A program made the translations under genes and the position numbers. The notes under the pieces are model-generated. The model was given only the letters and a program-made list of their open reading frames with translations, did not search any database and had not been told where the DNA came from. Of a stretch of 64,000 nucleotides of DNA, positions 25,908-35,344 are shown piece by piece. The stretch is from Promicromonospora iranensis. Its GTDB lineage: Bacteria; Actinomycetota; Actinomycetes; Actinomycetales; Cellulomonadaceae. Position 1 is the first letter of the stretch, and every line of letters starts with the position of its first letter. The stretch covers positions 354,282 through 418,281 of the forward strand of contig NZ_JAJQMN010000006.1 in NCBI RefSeq assembly GCF_028994775.1. Direction: 5' to 3'.

Positions 25908-27415
25908 CGGGAGCGCACCGGGCCGCACGCCAGGGCTCGGACTCCGGCCGCGGCACGGGGCCGGGACCTGGCACAGCCGTGGACGTGGCGGTCGTCGGCG
26001 CGGGGCTCGCCGGGGTGGGCCTCGGCGCCCGGCTGCGCCGCGCCGGACGCACCGGTTTCACGATCCTGGAACGGGCCGACGACGTCGGCGGGACCTGGCG
26101 CGACAACGTGTACCCGGGCGTCGCGTGCGACATCCCGAGCGCTCTGTACTCGTACTCCTTCCTTCCTCAGCCCGCCTGGTCGCGCGTGTTCGCGCCGGGC
26201 GCCGAGATCCACGAGTACGTCCGGGACGTCGCGCAGTCCGAGGGGCTGGCCCCGCACCTACGCCTCGGCACGGAGCTCACGGGCGCACGCTGGGACGAGG
26301 ACGAGGCGGCATGGCAGCTGACCACGTCCCGGGGCCCGCTGACCGCACGCGTGCTGGTGACGGCGGTCGGCCGGCTCAGCGAGCCGCGCGTGCCCGACCT
26401 CCCGGGGCTCGGCACGTTCCCTGGCCGGGTGTTCCACTCCGCCCGCTGGGACCGCGACCTGCCGGCCGGGCTGCGGGTCGGTGTGGTCGGCACCGGCGCG
26501 AGCGCCGTGCAGCTCGTCCCCGAGCTGGCACGCCGGGCGGAGTCCGTCGTCGTGCTGCAGCGCACCCCGCCCTGGGTGCTCCCGCGCGGTGACCGTGCCT
26601 ACGCGCCCGGCGAGGCACGGCCGGACCGGGCCGCGCTCGCCGAGGAGGCCGACCGGCTGTTCGAGGCGCGCGTGGCCGGCACGACGGCGGAGGCCGAGCT
26701 GCGCGAACGCGCGGAGGCACACCTGCGCGCCCAGGTGCCGGACCCCGCGCTGCGCCAGCTGCTCACCCCGGACTACGCGGTGGGCTGCAAGCGTGCGCTG
26801 TTCAGCGACGACTGGTACCCGGCGCTGCAGCAGCCACACGTGACGCTGGAGCCGGGCCCGCCGGTAGCGGTCGAGGGATCGACGCTGGTCGCGGCTTCCG
26901 GCGCGCGGTACGAGGTGGACGTGCTCGTGCTGGCCACAGGGTTCGAGACGACCCGGCCGCCGTTCGCCCACCTGGTGGCGGGCCGCGGTGGGCAGAGGCT
27001 CGCCGAGCACTGGGCCGACGGCATGACGAGCCACGCCTCCACCGTGGTGCACGGCTTCCCGAACCTGTTCGTGCTGGACGGCCCCAATGCCGGGCTGGGC
27101 CACCACTCCGCCCTGGAGGTGATCGAGGCGCAGATCGGCTACGTGCTCGGCGCGCTCGACCACCAGGACGAGACGGGCTGCCCGCTGGAGGTGTCCGCGG
27201 CGGCCGAGGCCGCGTACACGCGGGAGATCGACGAGCGCGCCGCCGGGACGGTGTGGCTGCGCGGCGGGTGCCGCAGCTGGTACGTCGATGAGCGCTCGGG
27301 CCGGCTCACGCTCCTGTGGCCCGGCCGCGCGGCCGAGTACCGCGAACGGTTCGGCGTCTTCGACCCCGCCCCGTTCGCCCGCGACGGCGCGGCCGTGGGT
27401 GCTCCTCCGCCATGA
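25904..27415 (+). CDS. Flavin-containing (Baeyer-Villiger type) monooxygenase
   Basis: An FAD- and NADPH-dependent monooxygenase of 503 residues. The FAD site VVGAGLAGVG is near residue 30, and a second dinucleotide site is GVVGTGASAVQ. Between them is the Baeyer-Villiger fingerprint FxGxxxHxxxW at 172-182 (FPGRVFHSARW, followed by D). The ADDVGGTWRDNVYPGVACDIPSALYSYSF pattern is typical of cyclohexanone/acetone monooxygenase relatives that turn ketones into esters or lactones. The GTG start overlaps the FbiC-like stop by 4 bp, so translation is coupled. The substrate is unknown. Confidence 0.88.
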   Translation: MTGAHRAARQGSDSGRGTGPGPGTAVDVAVVGAGLAGVGLGARLRRAGRTGFTILERADDVGGTWRDNVYPGVACDIPSALYSYSFLPQPAWSRVFAPGAEIHEYVRDVAQSEGLAPHLRLGTELTGARWDEDEAAWQLTTSRGPLTARVLVTAVGRLSEPRVPDLPGLGTFPGRVFHSARWDRDLPAGLRVGVVGTGASAVQLVPELARRAESVVVLQRTPPWVLPRGDRAYAPGEARPDRAALAEEADRLFEARVAGTTAEAELRERAEAHLRAQVPDPALRQLLTPDYAVGCKRALFSDDWYPALQQPHVTLEPGPPVAVEGSTLVAASGARYEVDVLVLATGFETTRPPFAHLVAGRGGQRLAEHWADGMTSHASTVVHGFPNLFVLDGPNAGLGHHSALEVIEAQIGYVLGALDHQDETGCPLEVSAAAEAAYTREIDERAAGTVWLRGGCRSWYVDERSGRLTLLWPGRAAEYRERFGVFDPAPFARDGAAVGAPPP

Positions 27416-27463
27416 ACGGCGAGCAACGAGCGACCCGGAGGCGAGGTACACCCTGATGGGTGC

Positions 27464-28129
27464 TCAGTGCGGCGCGAGCCCGTTCTGATAGGCCCAGACC
27501 ACCGTCTGCAGGCGGTCGCGCGTCCCTACCTTCGCCATCGCACGACCGAGGTGGGACTTCACGGTGCTCGTCTCCACGACCAGCTCGCGGGCGATCTCCG
27601 CGTTCGACAGCCCGCGGGCCAGCTGCCGCACGATCTCGGCCTCGCGGGCCGTGAGCTGCGGCGCGATGTCCGACGTCGGCTCCGGCGGCGCCTTACGGCG
27701 GGCGAACTCGGCGATCACACGGCGCGTGACGGCCTGGTCGATGAGGCCGTGCCCGTCGGCGAGCCGCCGGACGGCGTCGATCAGCTCCTCGGGCTCGCAG
27801 TCCTTGAGGATGAAGCCGCCGGCGCCGGCCTCCAGGGCGCCGAAGACGTACTCGTCCAGGTCGAAGGTCGTCACGACGAGCACCGCCGGGGGCGTCGCAC
27901 CGTCGGGGCCGCCGCTCGCGACGATCTCCCGCGTGGCGGCGAGGCCGTCACCACCCGGCATCCGCACGTCCATGCAGACGACGTCGGGACTGTGCCGGCG
28001 CGCGAGCTCGACCGCCATCGGACCGTTCGAGGCCTCGGCGACCACCTCGATGTCGTCGGCCTGCTCCAGGAGGAACCGGAAACCTGCCCGGACCACCGCC
28101 TGGTCGTCGACGAGCAAGACCCTGATCAT
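27464..28129 (-). CDS. NarL/LuxR-family response regulator
   Basis: Two-component output protein of 221 residues. The receiver has Asp8-Asp9, phosphoacceptor Asp54 (VCMDVRMPG), Thr (VVTTFD) and Lys (FILKDC). A LuxR-type helix-turn-helix follows (LTAREAEIVRQLARGLSNAEIARELVVETSTVKSHLGRAMAKVG). Its start overlaps the stop of the kinase gene by 4 bp (ATGA), so the two form a pair. Confidence 0.93.
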   Translation of the reverse strand: MIRVLLVDDQAVVRAGFRFLLEQADDIEVVAEASNGPMAVELARRHSPDVVCMDVRMPGGDGLAATREIVASGGPDGATPPAVLVVTTFDLDEYVFGALEAGAGGFILKDCEPEELIDAVRRLADGHGLIDQAVTRRVIAEFARRKAPPEPTSDIAPQLTAREAEIVRQLARGLSNAEIARELVVETSTVKSHLGRAMAKVGTRDRLQTVVWAYQNGLAPH

Positions 28130-29541
28130 TCCCGTCCTCCTTCGACGAGCGCCGCGGACTCCGCGGGCGCCTGGTTCTCCTGGCTCGCGCGCTGCGCGTC
28201 CTGCCCGTGCTGCTCGTGCTGCTCGTGCTGCTCGTGCTCATGGTGCAGCGGGAGCGTCAGCAGCACCCGCCAGCCCCCGGACGGCGTCGACTCGGCGGTG
28301 AGGGTCGCGCCCACGAGCTGCGCCCGCTCCCCCATGCCGATCAGCCCCATGCCCTGCCGAGCCGGGTCGCGGACCGCGCCCTGCGAGGCGCCGCCCGCGA
28401 CCGGCCCGTTGACCACCTCGAGCGAGACCGCCCGCTCGTCGAACCGCACGGTCATCCGCACCGGCGCGCCGGGAGCGTGCTGGCGGGCGTTCGAGAGCGA
28501 TTCCTGCGCCACGCGGTAGAACGCGGCGTCCGCGATGGGGGCCAGCTCGCGCGGCCGGCCCTCCCGGACCAGCTCGACGGTGGAGCCCAGCAGGCGCGCC
28601 GTCTGCACGAGCCCGTCGAGCGCCCCCAGCCCGGGCGGTGGGGCGTCGTGCCCGTCCGCGCCGCGCCCGTCGGCGCCCGGGCGCTCACGGAGCACGCCGA
28701 CGATGAGCCGGAGGCTGTCGAGCGTCTCCTTGCCCTGCGCCCGGATCCACGCCGTGCCCTTCTTCGCGGCCTCCGGGTCGCTGTCGATCTGCCGCTCGAC
28801 GGCGGCGGCCTGCACGACCAGGCCCGACAGGTGGTGAGCCGCGACGTCGTGCAGCTCGCGCGCCATACGGGACCGCTCGGCGACGATGGCCGCCTGGGTG
28901 TTCGCCTGCTGGGTCCGGAGCAGCTCGCCGGCCCGGAGACGGAGCAGCTCGACGTAGCGGCGGCGCGTCGCGACCGCGCCGCCGACGAGCGCACTGAGCA
29001 CGTACGTCCCGATGGCCGAGAGGACGTGGTTGGCGACCGGCACCAGCAGGCCGTTCCCCGAGACGAGAGCCGTCACCGTCGCCGCGAGCGCCGCCACCGG
29101 CACCGCCGCACCCGTCACCGCCAGTGCCCGGCGGGCAGGCAGCAGGGTGCCGACGGTGTAGCCGGCGACGACCTGCGGTATGCCACCGAGCGAGAGGTCG
29201 TCCGGCGAGGTCGCGATGATGACCACCTGGCAGGCCAGGACTAGGCCGAGGCAGAGGACCGGCCGGGTCCGGCGCAGGGCGAGGGGCAGCGCCTGGACGC
29301 ACACGGCGACCATGAGCACCCAGGCCTGCACCGGACCTACCGTCAGGCCCTCGGCACCGAGCACGTACTCGAAGAGCACCACCAGCAAGCCGACCGTCAG
29401 GAGCAGGACGGCGGCCGCGAGGAGGCTGTCCCGGGCCGGCACGCTCGTCACGCCGAGCCGGGTGAGCATCGTGTCGAGCCTGCTGACCCGTGGCGGGACG
29501 CGGACGTCGTCGAGCACGGTGGAACCGTCGGTCGTGGGCAT
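28126..29541 (-). CDS. Sensor histidine kinase, HisKA_3 type
   Basis: A membrane kinase of 471 residues with about five or six N-terminal transmembrane helices (40-190) and no obvious extracellular sensor, suggesting membrane-stress or intramembrane sensing. Dimerisation/phosphoacceptor motif RELHDVAAHHLSG with His231, then an ATPase domain (RVAQESLSNARQHAPG; GMGLIGMGERAQLVG). The C-terminal tail has a repeated His-Glu-Gln run. It is 2 bp after the serine-hydrolase gene and overlaps the response regulator gene. Confidence 0.92.
   Translation of the reverse strand: MPTTDGSTVLDDVRVPPRVSRLDTMLTRLGVTSVPARDSLLAAAVLLLTVGLLVVLFEYVLGAEGLTVGPVQAWVLMVAVCVQALPLALRRTRPVLCLGLVLACQVVIIATSPDDLSLGGIPQVVAGYTVGTLLPARRALAVTGAAVPVAALAATVTALVSGNGLLVPVANHVLSAIGTYVLSALVGGAVATRRRYVELLRLRAGELLRTQQANTQAAIVAERSRMARELHDVAAHHLSGLVVQAAAVERQIDSDPEAAKKGTAWIRAQGKETLDSLRLIVGVLRERPGADGRGADGHDAPPPGLGALDGLVQTARLLGSTVELVREGRPRELAPIADAAFYRVAQESLSNARQHAPGAPVRMTVRFDERAVSLEVVNGPVAGGASQGAVRDPARQGMGLIGMGERAQLVGATLTAESTPSGGWRVLLTLPLHHEHEQHEQHEQHGQDAQRASQENQAPAESAALVEGGRE
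28200..28245. repeat. 9-bp tandem repeats in kinase C-terminus
   Basis: About four copies of CTGCTCGTG (plus strand) encode HEQHEQHEQH in the kinase tail on the minus strand. The run is in frame and prone to copy-number change. Confidence 0.8.
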
Positions 29542-29543
29542 CG

Positions 29544-31574
29544 TCAGTACGATACAGACGGCGCGAGCAGGCGGAACTCGACCGCGAACCAGGCGATTCC
29601 GGCCAGAGCGAGGACCACGAGCACCGTGCCGAGGATCCGGCGCCAGCCGAGGCGGTGGCGGACGGCGCTGACGACCTGGAGCACCGCGGGGACGATCCCC
29701 AGCACGCCGACCGCCTGGACCACCTGCAGCTGGCGCAGGGAGAACTGCGAGACCTCCTCCAGCCCCATCACGGTCATGACGGTGGCAGTCCAGCCGCCGA
29801 GGGCGAGCACCGCGCAGACGGCGGCGACCTTGGTGAGGATCCTGGTCAGGCCTCGGGCTCCCTCGGGAAGGGACCGGTGCCGGATCCGGCGCACGATCGC
29901 GCCGACGGGCCAGGCGATCGCCGTCACGAGCAGGATCAGCGCGGACAGGCCGAGCACGGGGAGCACCAGGTCGGCGGCGCGTTCCTCCTGGGCGGGCAGC
30001 ATGGTGAAGGCGCCCTCGACCCCGATCGCCTCGACCTGGTCGCCGTCGACCCGCATGGTGATGGTGCGCTGGCCGTCGACCTCACGCCAGACCCACGGCT
30101 CGACCTCCTCGTACAGGGCGGGCGAGTCGCTGAGCGGGCCCGGTGTGATCAGTAGGCGGCCGTCCTCCCGCGCGGTGATCTGCGTGGCGCTGAAGGCTTC
30201 CAGCGAGGCCAGGAAGGTGCTCTGCATGCCACGTGCGGCGACGTAGCTGCCCTCGGCGATCGCCGCGTGCTCCGTGGCGGTCGCGTCGTCGACGGTGCTG
30301 GGCGCGGGGGCGCCGTCAGCCGGGAAGTACCGGTCGGTGAAGCCGTGCAGCACCGCGTCGCGCAGCTCCAGGGTGCTGAGGTCGCTGCTGCCGGTGCTGT
30401 TCAGCGAGACGAAGATGCCGGTGCGCTCCTGCGGGTAGAGCTGCAGGTGGGAGTGGAAGTAGTTGGTGTCGCCGCCGTGGCCGATGATCCGGTGTCCGTT
30501 GCGGCTCTCGTCGAAGAACCCGAGCGTCATCTGCGAGGCCGCGGCGAGGTTGCCCAGCGAGCTCTCGTCGAGCGCCGGGGCGTGCATCAGGTCGAGCGTC
30601 TCCGGCTCCAGGATCGAACCGGTACCGGGCTCGCCGAGCTGGGCCAGCATGAAGCGCGCCATGTCCGGCGCGGAGGCGGTCAATGCCCCGGCGGGCGGCG
30701 TCCCGACGATCTCGAACGGGCCGGGGGCGTCGGCCGACGTGTCGTAGCCCTGGGACATCCGGTCGCGCAACGCGTCGGGCAGCGGCTGCTCGAAGGTCGA
30801 CGACGTCATCCCGGCGGGCGTGAGGATGTCGCGCTGCACGTACTCCTCGAACGGCACGCCGCTCACGCGTTCGACGATGTACCCGACCAGCGAGTTGCCG
30901 TAGTTCGAGTAGGCGGGGACGGTGCCCGGCTCGTAGACCTGCTCCGGCGGGTCCTCGGCGAGCTCGTCGCGGAGCACGGGTGACGTGTCGCCCGCACCGA
31001 TGAGCCCGCCGATCCGCTCCTCGAAGCCCGCGGTGTGGGTGAGCAGGTGACGGAGCGTGATCGGCCCGTCGAACGAGCGCGGGACCTCGAAGTCGAGGTA
31101 CTCGGCGATGTCGGTGTCGAGGTCGACGTCGCCGCTCTCGACCAGCTGCATGGCGGCGGTGGCCGTGAAGAGCTTGGACACCGAACCCGGCCGGAACAGC
31201 GTCCGCTCGGCGTCGACCGGCAGGGCCTCGCCGCCCGTCGTCCCGGTGTCGGCGTAGCCGTAGCCCCGCGTGGTGACGATCTCGCCGTCGTCGACCACGG
31301 TGACGACGCCGCCTGCGATGCCCGCACTCTCCAGCGCGGCCGGCAGCAGGCCGTCGAGCCAGGCGTCGACGTCGGCCTGCTCGAGGGAGTGCCCGCCCGC
31401 CGGGGCAGAGATCGGCGGAGGCGGGGTGGGCTCGGTGGCCGCGGCGGAGGCCGGCACGGCTGCCGCCAGGCTGATCGTCAGGATGCCCAGGGCGGCGAAC
31501 GCCGCGGCTGCGCGGCGGGGGCCGCGCGGGCGGCCGTCGGGCCGCTCTGTGGGTAGGTCGTAAGACGGGAACAT
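29544..31574 (-). CDS. Secreted, membrane-anchored beta-lactamase-family serine hydrolase
   Basis: Class C beta-lactamase/DD-peptidase-like enzyme, 676 residues. Signal peptide (AAAAFAALGILTISLAAAVPASA), then active-site motifs SVSK (Ser131, Lys134), YSN (222-224) and HGG (366-368). The last part has four predicted transmembrane helices, so the catalytic domain faces outside on a membrane anchor. Likely roles are cell-wall peptide trimming or hydrolysis of an ester or amide. The start is the ATG at 31574, which gives a proper signal peptide. First gene of an operon with the histidine kinase and response regulator, so it may be the sensed or regulated activity. Confidence 0.88.
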   Translation of the reverse strand: MFPSYDLPTERPDGRPRGPRRAAAAFAALGILTISLAAAVPASAAATEPTPPPPISAPAGGHSLEQADVDAWLDGLLPAALESAGIAGGVVTVVDDGEIVTTRGYGYADTGTTGGEALPVDAERTLFRPGSVSKLFTATAAMQLVESGDVDLDTDIAEYLDFEVPRSFDGPITLRHLLTHTAGFEERIGGLIGAGDTSPVLRDELAEDPPEQVYEPGTVPAYSNYGNSLVGYIVERVSGVPFEEYVQRDILTPAGMTSSTFEQPLPDALRDRMSQGYDTSADAPGPFEIVGTPPAGALTASAPDMARFMLAQLGEPGTGSILEPETLDLMHAPALDESSLGNLAAASQMTLGFFDESRNGHRIIGHGGDTNYFHSHLQLYPQERTGIFVSLNSTGSSDLSTLELRDAVLHGFTDRYFPADGAPAPSTVDDATATEHAAIAEGSYVAARGMQSTFLASLEAFSATQITAREDGRLLITPGPLSDSPALYEEVEPWVWREVDGQRTITMRVDGDQVEAIGVEGAFTMLPAQEERAADLVLPVLGLSALILLVTAIAWPVGAIVRRIRHRSLPEGARGLTRILTKVAAVCAVLALGGWTATVMTVMGLEEVSQFSLRQLQVVQAVGVLGIVPAVLQVVSAVRHRLGWRRILGTVLVVLALAGIAWFAVEFRLLAPSVSY

Positions 31575-31780
31575 CGTCGCGCTCCTCGCGCTCGGCGGGT
31601 GTTCGGGCTGGTCCGGAGGCTTTCTTCCGGACGAGACCAGCCTGTCGGGCGGCCCGCTCCGCCACATCGGGCACGAGTGCCCACTTCGCCTACGACCTTT
31701 GGTGGAGGCGGGGCCGTCCGACGTCCTCCGTCCGTCCAGCGCCGATGGACGGCGTCGAGCCCATGGCACAGGATGGCGGC

Positions 31781-32830
31781 GTGACCACGCAGACCATCGC
31801 GACCACCGACTACCACACCGCGGGTGAACCGTTCCGGATCGTCACGGACGTTCCGGTGCCGCTGCCGGGCGCCTCGGTCGCCGACCGGCGGGTCCGCGCC
31901 CTGACGAGCCCCGACGCCCAGGAACTGCGGCGCACCCTGTGCTCGGAGCCGCGTGGCCACGCGGACATGTACGGCGGGTTCCTCGTCCCGCCGGACGACG
32001 ACGGCGCCCACCTCGGCGTGCTCTTCTGGCACAAGGACGGGTTCTCGACGGCCTGCGGGCACGGCACCATCGCGCTGGGCGCCTGGGCGGTGGACACGGG
32101 CCTGGTCCCTGCGCCTGACGACGGCGCGGTGGACGTCGTCGTCGACGTGCCCTCCGGGCGGGTCACCGCGCGCGTGCACCGGGAGGGCGGGCGCACGGTC
32201 GCCGTGGACTTCGTGAACGTCCCGAGCTACGTGCTGGCCCGCGGTCTGACGGTGCCCACCTCGCGGGGTACCGCGTCCGTGACCCTCGCCTACGGCGGCG
32301 CGATCTACGCGAGCGTGGACGCGACGAGCCTCGGGCTGTCCGTGGACCCGGCGAGCTACGGCGACCTCATCGGGGTGGGCCGTGAGATCAAGCGCGCACT
32401 GGACGCGGACGGGCTCGCGGTCCACCCGACCGACCCCCGCCTCAGCGGGGTGTACGGGACGATCCTGCACGAGGAACTGGGTGCCCCGGCCGCCGCCGGC
32501 ACGGACACCGGCACAGCCGCCGGCCAGGTGCGGCAGCGCAACGTCACGGTGTTCGCCGACGGCCAGGTCGACCGCTCCCCCTGCGGCTCCGGCACCGCGG
32601 CCCGGCTGGCGATCCTGGCCGCCGACGGCCGGGTCGGCGTCGGCGGCCCGACCCTGCACCACGAGTCGATAGTCGGCTCGACGTTCACGGGCACCGTCGT
32701 CGGCACGACGGTGGTCGGCGGCCTGCCGGCGGTAGTTCCCCTGGTCACGGGGATGGCGTACCGCACGGGCGAGCACCGGTTCGTGGTCGACGGCGCCGAC
32801 CCCCTCGTTCCCGGGTTCGTGCTGCGATGA
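31781..32830 (+). CDS. Proline racemase / hydroxyproline epimerase family enzyme
   Basis: A cofactor-independent racemase-fold enzyme of 349 residues. Both catalytic thiols are present: Cys92 (STACGHGTIALG) and Cys268 (DRSPCGSGT). Dehydratases of the family replace these, so an epimerase or racemase is favoured, most likely acting on 4-hydroxyproline. The GTG start at 31781 has AGGA 7 bp upstream; an ATG at 31763 is possible. It overlaps by 4 bp the ornithine-cyclodeaminase-family gene, a pairing typical of hydroxyproline or proline-imine metabolism. Confidence 0.88.
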   Translation: MTTQTIATTDYHTAGEPFRIVTDVPVPLPGASVADRRVRALTSPDAQELRRTLCSEPRGHADMYGGFLVPPDDDGAHLGVLFWHKDGFSTACGHGTIALGAWAVDTGLVPAPDDGAVDVVVDVPSGRVTARVHREGGRTVAVDFVNVPSYVLARGLTVPTSRGTASVTLAYGGAIYASVDATSLGLSVDPASYGDLIGVGREIKRALDADGLAVHPTDPRLSGVYGTILHEELGAPAAAGTDTGTAAGQVRQRNVTVFADGQVDRSPCGSGTAARLAILAADGRVGVGGPTLHHESIVGSTFTGTVVGTTVVGGLPAVVPLVTGMAYRTGEHRFVVDGADPLVPGFVLR

Positions 32831-33771
32831 GCGCGCCCCTCGTCCTGGACGCCGCGGCAGTCGCCGCCGCCTGCCCGCCCGCCGACGCCGTCGCCGCCCT
32901 CACCGCCGCGCTGGACCACGGGCTGGATCCCGCCGTCGATCTCCCCCGCCAGGCGGTCCCGCTGGAGGCGGGGCAGTTCCTGCTCATGCCGTCCGACGGC
33001 GGCGGCGGCCGCGCGTACGTCGGCATCAAGGTCGCCACGATCGCGCCCGGCAACCGGGCGCTCGGCCTCCCCCGCGTCCAGGGCTCGTTCCTGCTGCTCG
33101 ACGCCGCGACGCTGGGCGTCGTCGCCGTGCTGGACGGCACGGCCCTGACCACGCTCCGCACGCCGGCCGTGTCCGTGGCGGCGGTCCAGGGCCGGCTCCT
33201 CGAGGGTGCGGGCCCGCTGCACGTGACCGTCCTCGGCTCGGGGCCTCAGGCGCACGGGCACGTCGACACGCTCGCCGGCACCCTGGCCGGACGCCGGGAG
33301 ATCGCCTCGGTGACGCAGCTCGTGCGGGATCCGGACCGGGCGGCGAAGGTTCGCGGGGCCCGGGTCGTGCGACTCGGCGCCCCGGAGTCGGACGATGCGC
33401 TGCGGGCCGCCGACCTCGTCGTCTGTGCGACGTCGGCGCGCGAGCCGCTGTTCGACGCGGACCTGATCGGCGAGACCGCGGTGGTCGTCGCGGTGGGCTC
33501 GCACGAGCCGGACGCCCGGGAGCTGCCCGCCGGACTGCTCGGCCGGTCCACCGTCGTCGTCGAGGACCGCGGCGTCTCCCTGCGCGAGGCGGGTGACGTC
33601 GTCCTGGCCATCGCCGACGGCGCGCTCCGCGCCGACGACCTGGTCCTGATGCGCGACGTCGTCACCGGCGCCGTCCGACCCGACCCGGCCCGGCCGCTGG
33701 TCTTCAAGAGCACCGGGATGTCGTGGGAGGACCTGGTGGTGGCCGAGGCGGTGCTGGCGGGCGCACGCTGA
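32827..33771 (+). CDS. Ornithine cyclodeaminase / mu-crystallin family oxidoreductase
   Basis: An NAD(P)-dependent protein of 314 residues. The Rossmann motif VTVLGSGPQAHGH is central, with GIKVATIAPGNRALGLP before it and VVVAVGSHEPDARELPAG after. Family members are ornithine cyclodeaminase, alanine dehydrogenase and delta1-pyrroline-2-carboxylate reductase. The coupling (ATGA overlap) with a proline-racemase-family gene favours an imine reductase in hydroxyproline breakdown. This is inference from context. Confidence 0.87.
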   Translation: MSAPLVLDAAAVAAACPPADAVAALTAALDHGLDPAVDLPRQAVPLEAGQFLLMPSDGGGGRAYVGIKVATIAPGNRALGLPRVQGSFLLLDAATLGVVAVLDGTALTTLRTPAVSVAAVQGRLLEGAGPLHVTVLGSGPQAHGHVDTLAGTLAGRREIASVTQLVRDPDRAAKVRGARVVRLGAPESDDALRAADLVVCATSAREPLFDADLIGETAVVVAVGSHEPDARELPAGLLGRSTVVVEDRGVSLREAGDVVLAIADGALRADDLVLMRDVVTGAVRPDPARPLVFKSTGMSWEDLVVAEAVLAGAR

Positions 33772-33878
33772 CCCGTCCCGGTGTGTCCGGGGTCACATCG
33801 GGACGCGGTCACATCGCTCGGAGCCGGAGCGTCTCCTCCACACCGGGTGCACCACGCACCCCCTGTGGAAGGAACCCC

Positions 33879-35225
33879 ATGACCTCAGCGATCGAGACCC
33901 TGCGCCACGACTTCGGCGGCGACGTCATCGAGCCCGGCGCGGCCGCGTACGAGGCGGTGAGCCGCTCAAAGCTGGTCGCGGGCAGCCCGGCCCTCGTCCT
34001 GCGTCCCAGGTCCGTCGGCGACGTGCAGGCGGCGGTCCGCTTCGCCGTCGGCTCGGGACTGGCGCTCGCCGTGCGAGGCGGCGGCCACAGCTTTCCCGGC
34101 TTCGGCACCAACGACGGCGGCGTGGTGATCGACCTCGGTGAGCTCGCCGACATCGAGGTGGTCGACGACGACCGTCATCTCGTGCGGGTCGGCGGCGGTG
34201 CGACCTGGGGCCAGGTCGCCGAGGCACTGGACCCGCACGGCCTGGCGATCTCCTCCGGCGACACCAGGAGCGTCGGCGTCGGCGGGCTGACCCTGAGCGG
34301 CGGCATCGGGTGGAAGGTCCGCAAGCACGGCCTGACCCTGGACCACCTGGTGGCCGCGGAGCTGGTCACCGCCGACGGCGCGGTGGTTCCCGCGAGCGCG
34401 CAGGAGAACCCCGAGCTGTTCTGGGCGATCCGCGGGGGCGGCGGCAACCTGGGCATCGTCACCGCGTTCGAGTTCGCGGCGCACCCGACGACGGAGGTCT
34501 TCTTCGGCAGGATCACGTTCCCCGTGGCGGAGACCGCCGTCGTGCTCCAGGGCTGGGCGGACCATCTCCGCACCGCGCCGGAGGAGCTGACCTCGATCGC
34601 GAACCTCGCCAACCCGTTCGCGGGCGGCCCCGGGGCGCCGCTCGAGATCCATGTGGCCTTCGACGGCGACGACCCGGAGCTCGCGGCCCGTGCGATCGAC
34701 CCGATCCGCCGGCTCGGCACGGTGCTCGAGGACGACGTCGCGCTGCACGCGTACACCGACATCCTCGTGGAGGGCGCCGCCCTGCCGCCGGGCCTGGAGC
34801 TGCTCGGCCACAGCGGATTCGTCGACCGCGAGTCGGTACCGGAAGCCCTGCGAATCCTCGCGGAGGTCGGCACGTCGGCGGGGTCGCCGTCGATAGCTGT
34901 CCGGAGCGTGGGTGGCGCGGTGTCCCGGGTCGCCGAGGACGCCACCGCGTACGCGCACCGTCGGGCGGAGCTGCTGGTCGCGACGGTCGCCGGGGGTCCG
35001 AAGCCCGTGATCGAGGCGGCCCGCCCGGGGCTGGCCGCGCTCTGGGCGAGGCTGGCCCCGCACGTCGACGGCGCCTACTCGAACTTCCTCGGGACGACCA
35101 CCGCCGACGACGTGGCGGCCGTCTACCCGGCGGCGACCTACGAGCGGCTCGCGGCGGTCAAGCGGCGGTACGACCCGAGCAACCTGTTCGCCGGCAACCA
35201 CAACGTGTCGCCGGCGGTCGAGTGA
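33879..35225 (+). CDS. FAD-linked oxidoreductase, BBE/PCMH family
   Basis: A berberine-bridge-like flavoenzyme of 448 residues. The PCMH FAD domain holds AVRGGGHSFPG, in which His70 is the usual covalent FAD attachment residue. The second covalent position (Cys in bicovalent members) is not apparent in SVGVGGLTLSGGIGWKVRKHG, so the flavin is probably singly attached. The C-terminal BBE segment (YSNFLGTT ... RYDPSNLFAGNHNV) closes the protein. Such enzymes oxidise sugars or alcohols. GGAAGGAA precedes the ATG. Monocistronic. Confidence 0.9.
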   Translation: MTSAIETLRHDFGGDVIEPGAAAYEAVSRSKLVAGSPALVLRPRSVGDVQAAVRFAVGSGLALAVRGGGHSFPGFGTNDGGVVIDLGELADIEVVDDDRHLVRVGGGATWGQVAEALDPHGLAISSGDTRSVGVGGLTLSGGIGWKVRKHGLTLDHLVAAELVTADGAVVPASAQENPELFWAIRGGGGNLGIVTAFEFAAHPTTEVFFGRITFPVAETAVVLQGWADHLRTAPEELTSIANLANPFAGGPGAPLEIHVAFDGDDPELAARAIDPIRRLGTVLEDDVALHAYTDILVEGAALPPGLELLGHSGFVDRESVPEALRILAEVGTSAGSPSIAVRSVGGAVSRVAEDATAYAHRRAELLVATVAGGPKPVIEAARPGLAALWARLAPHVDGAYSNFLGTTTADDVAAVYPAATYERLAAVKRRYDPSNLFAGNHNVSPAVE

Positions 35226-35344
35226 CTTATCTCATGTCGGACATTACGGTCAAGCGGTACACCGGCTGACCCGGAAGCCGTAACGCGATTGTGACTTTGG
35301 GGCCGATCAGGGTTACCGTCGCTCCGGTTCGCGGGAAGGCCGCG

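Noticed and set aside
29490..30155. Open frames antisense to the kinase and serine-hydrolase genes
   Set aside because: Low-complexity Arg/Asp/His-rich translations with no domain; the minus-strand genes explain the region.
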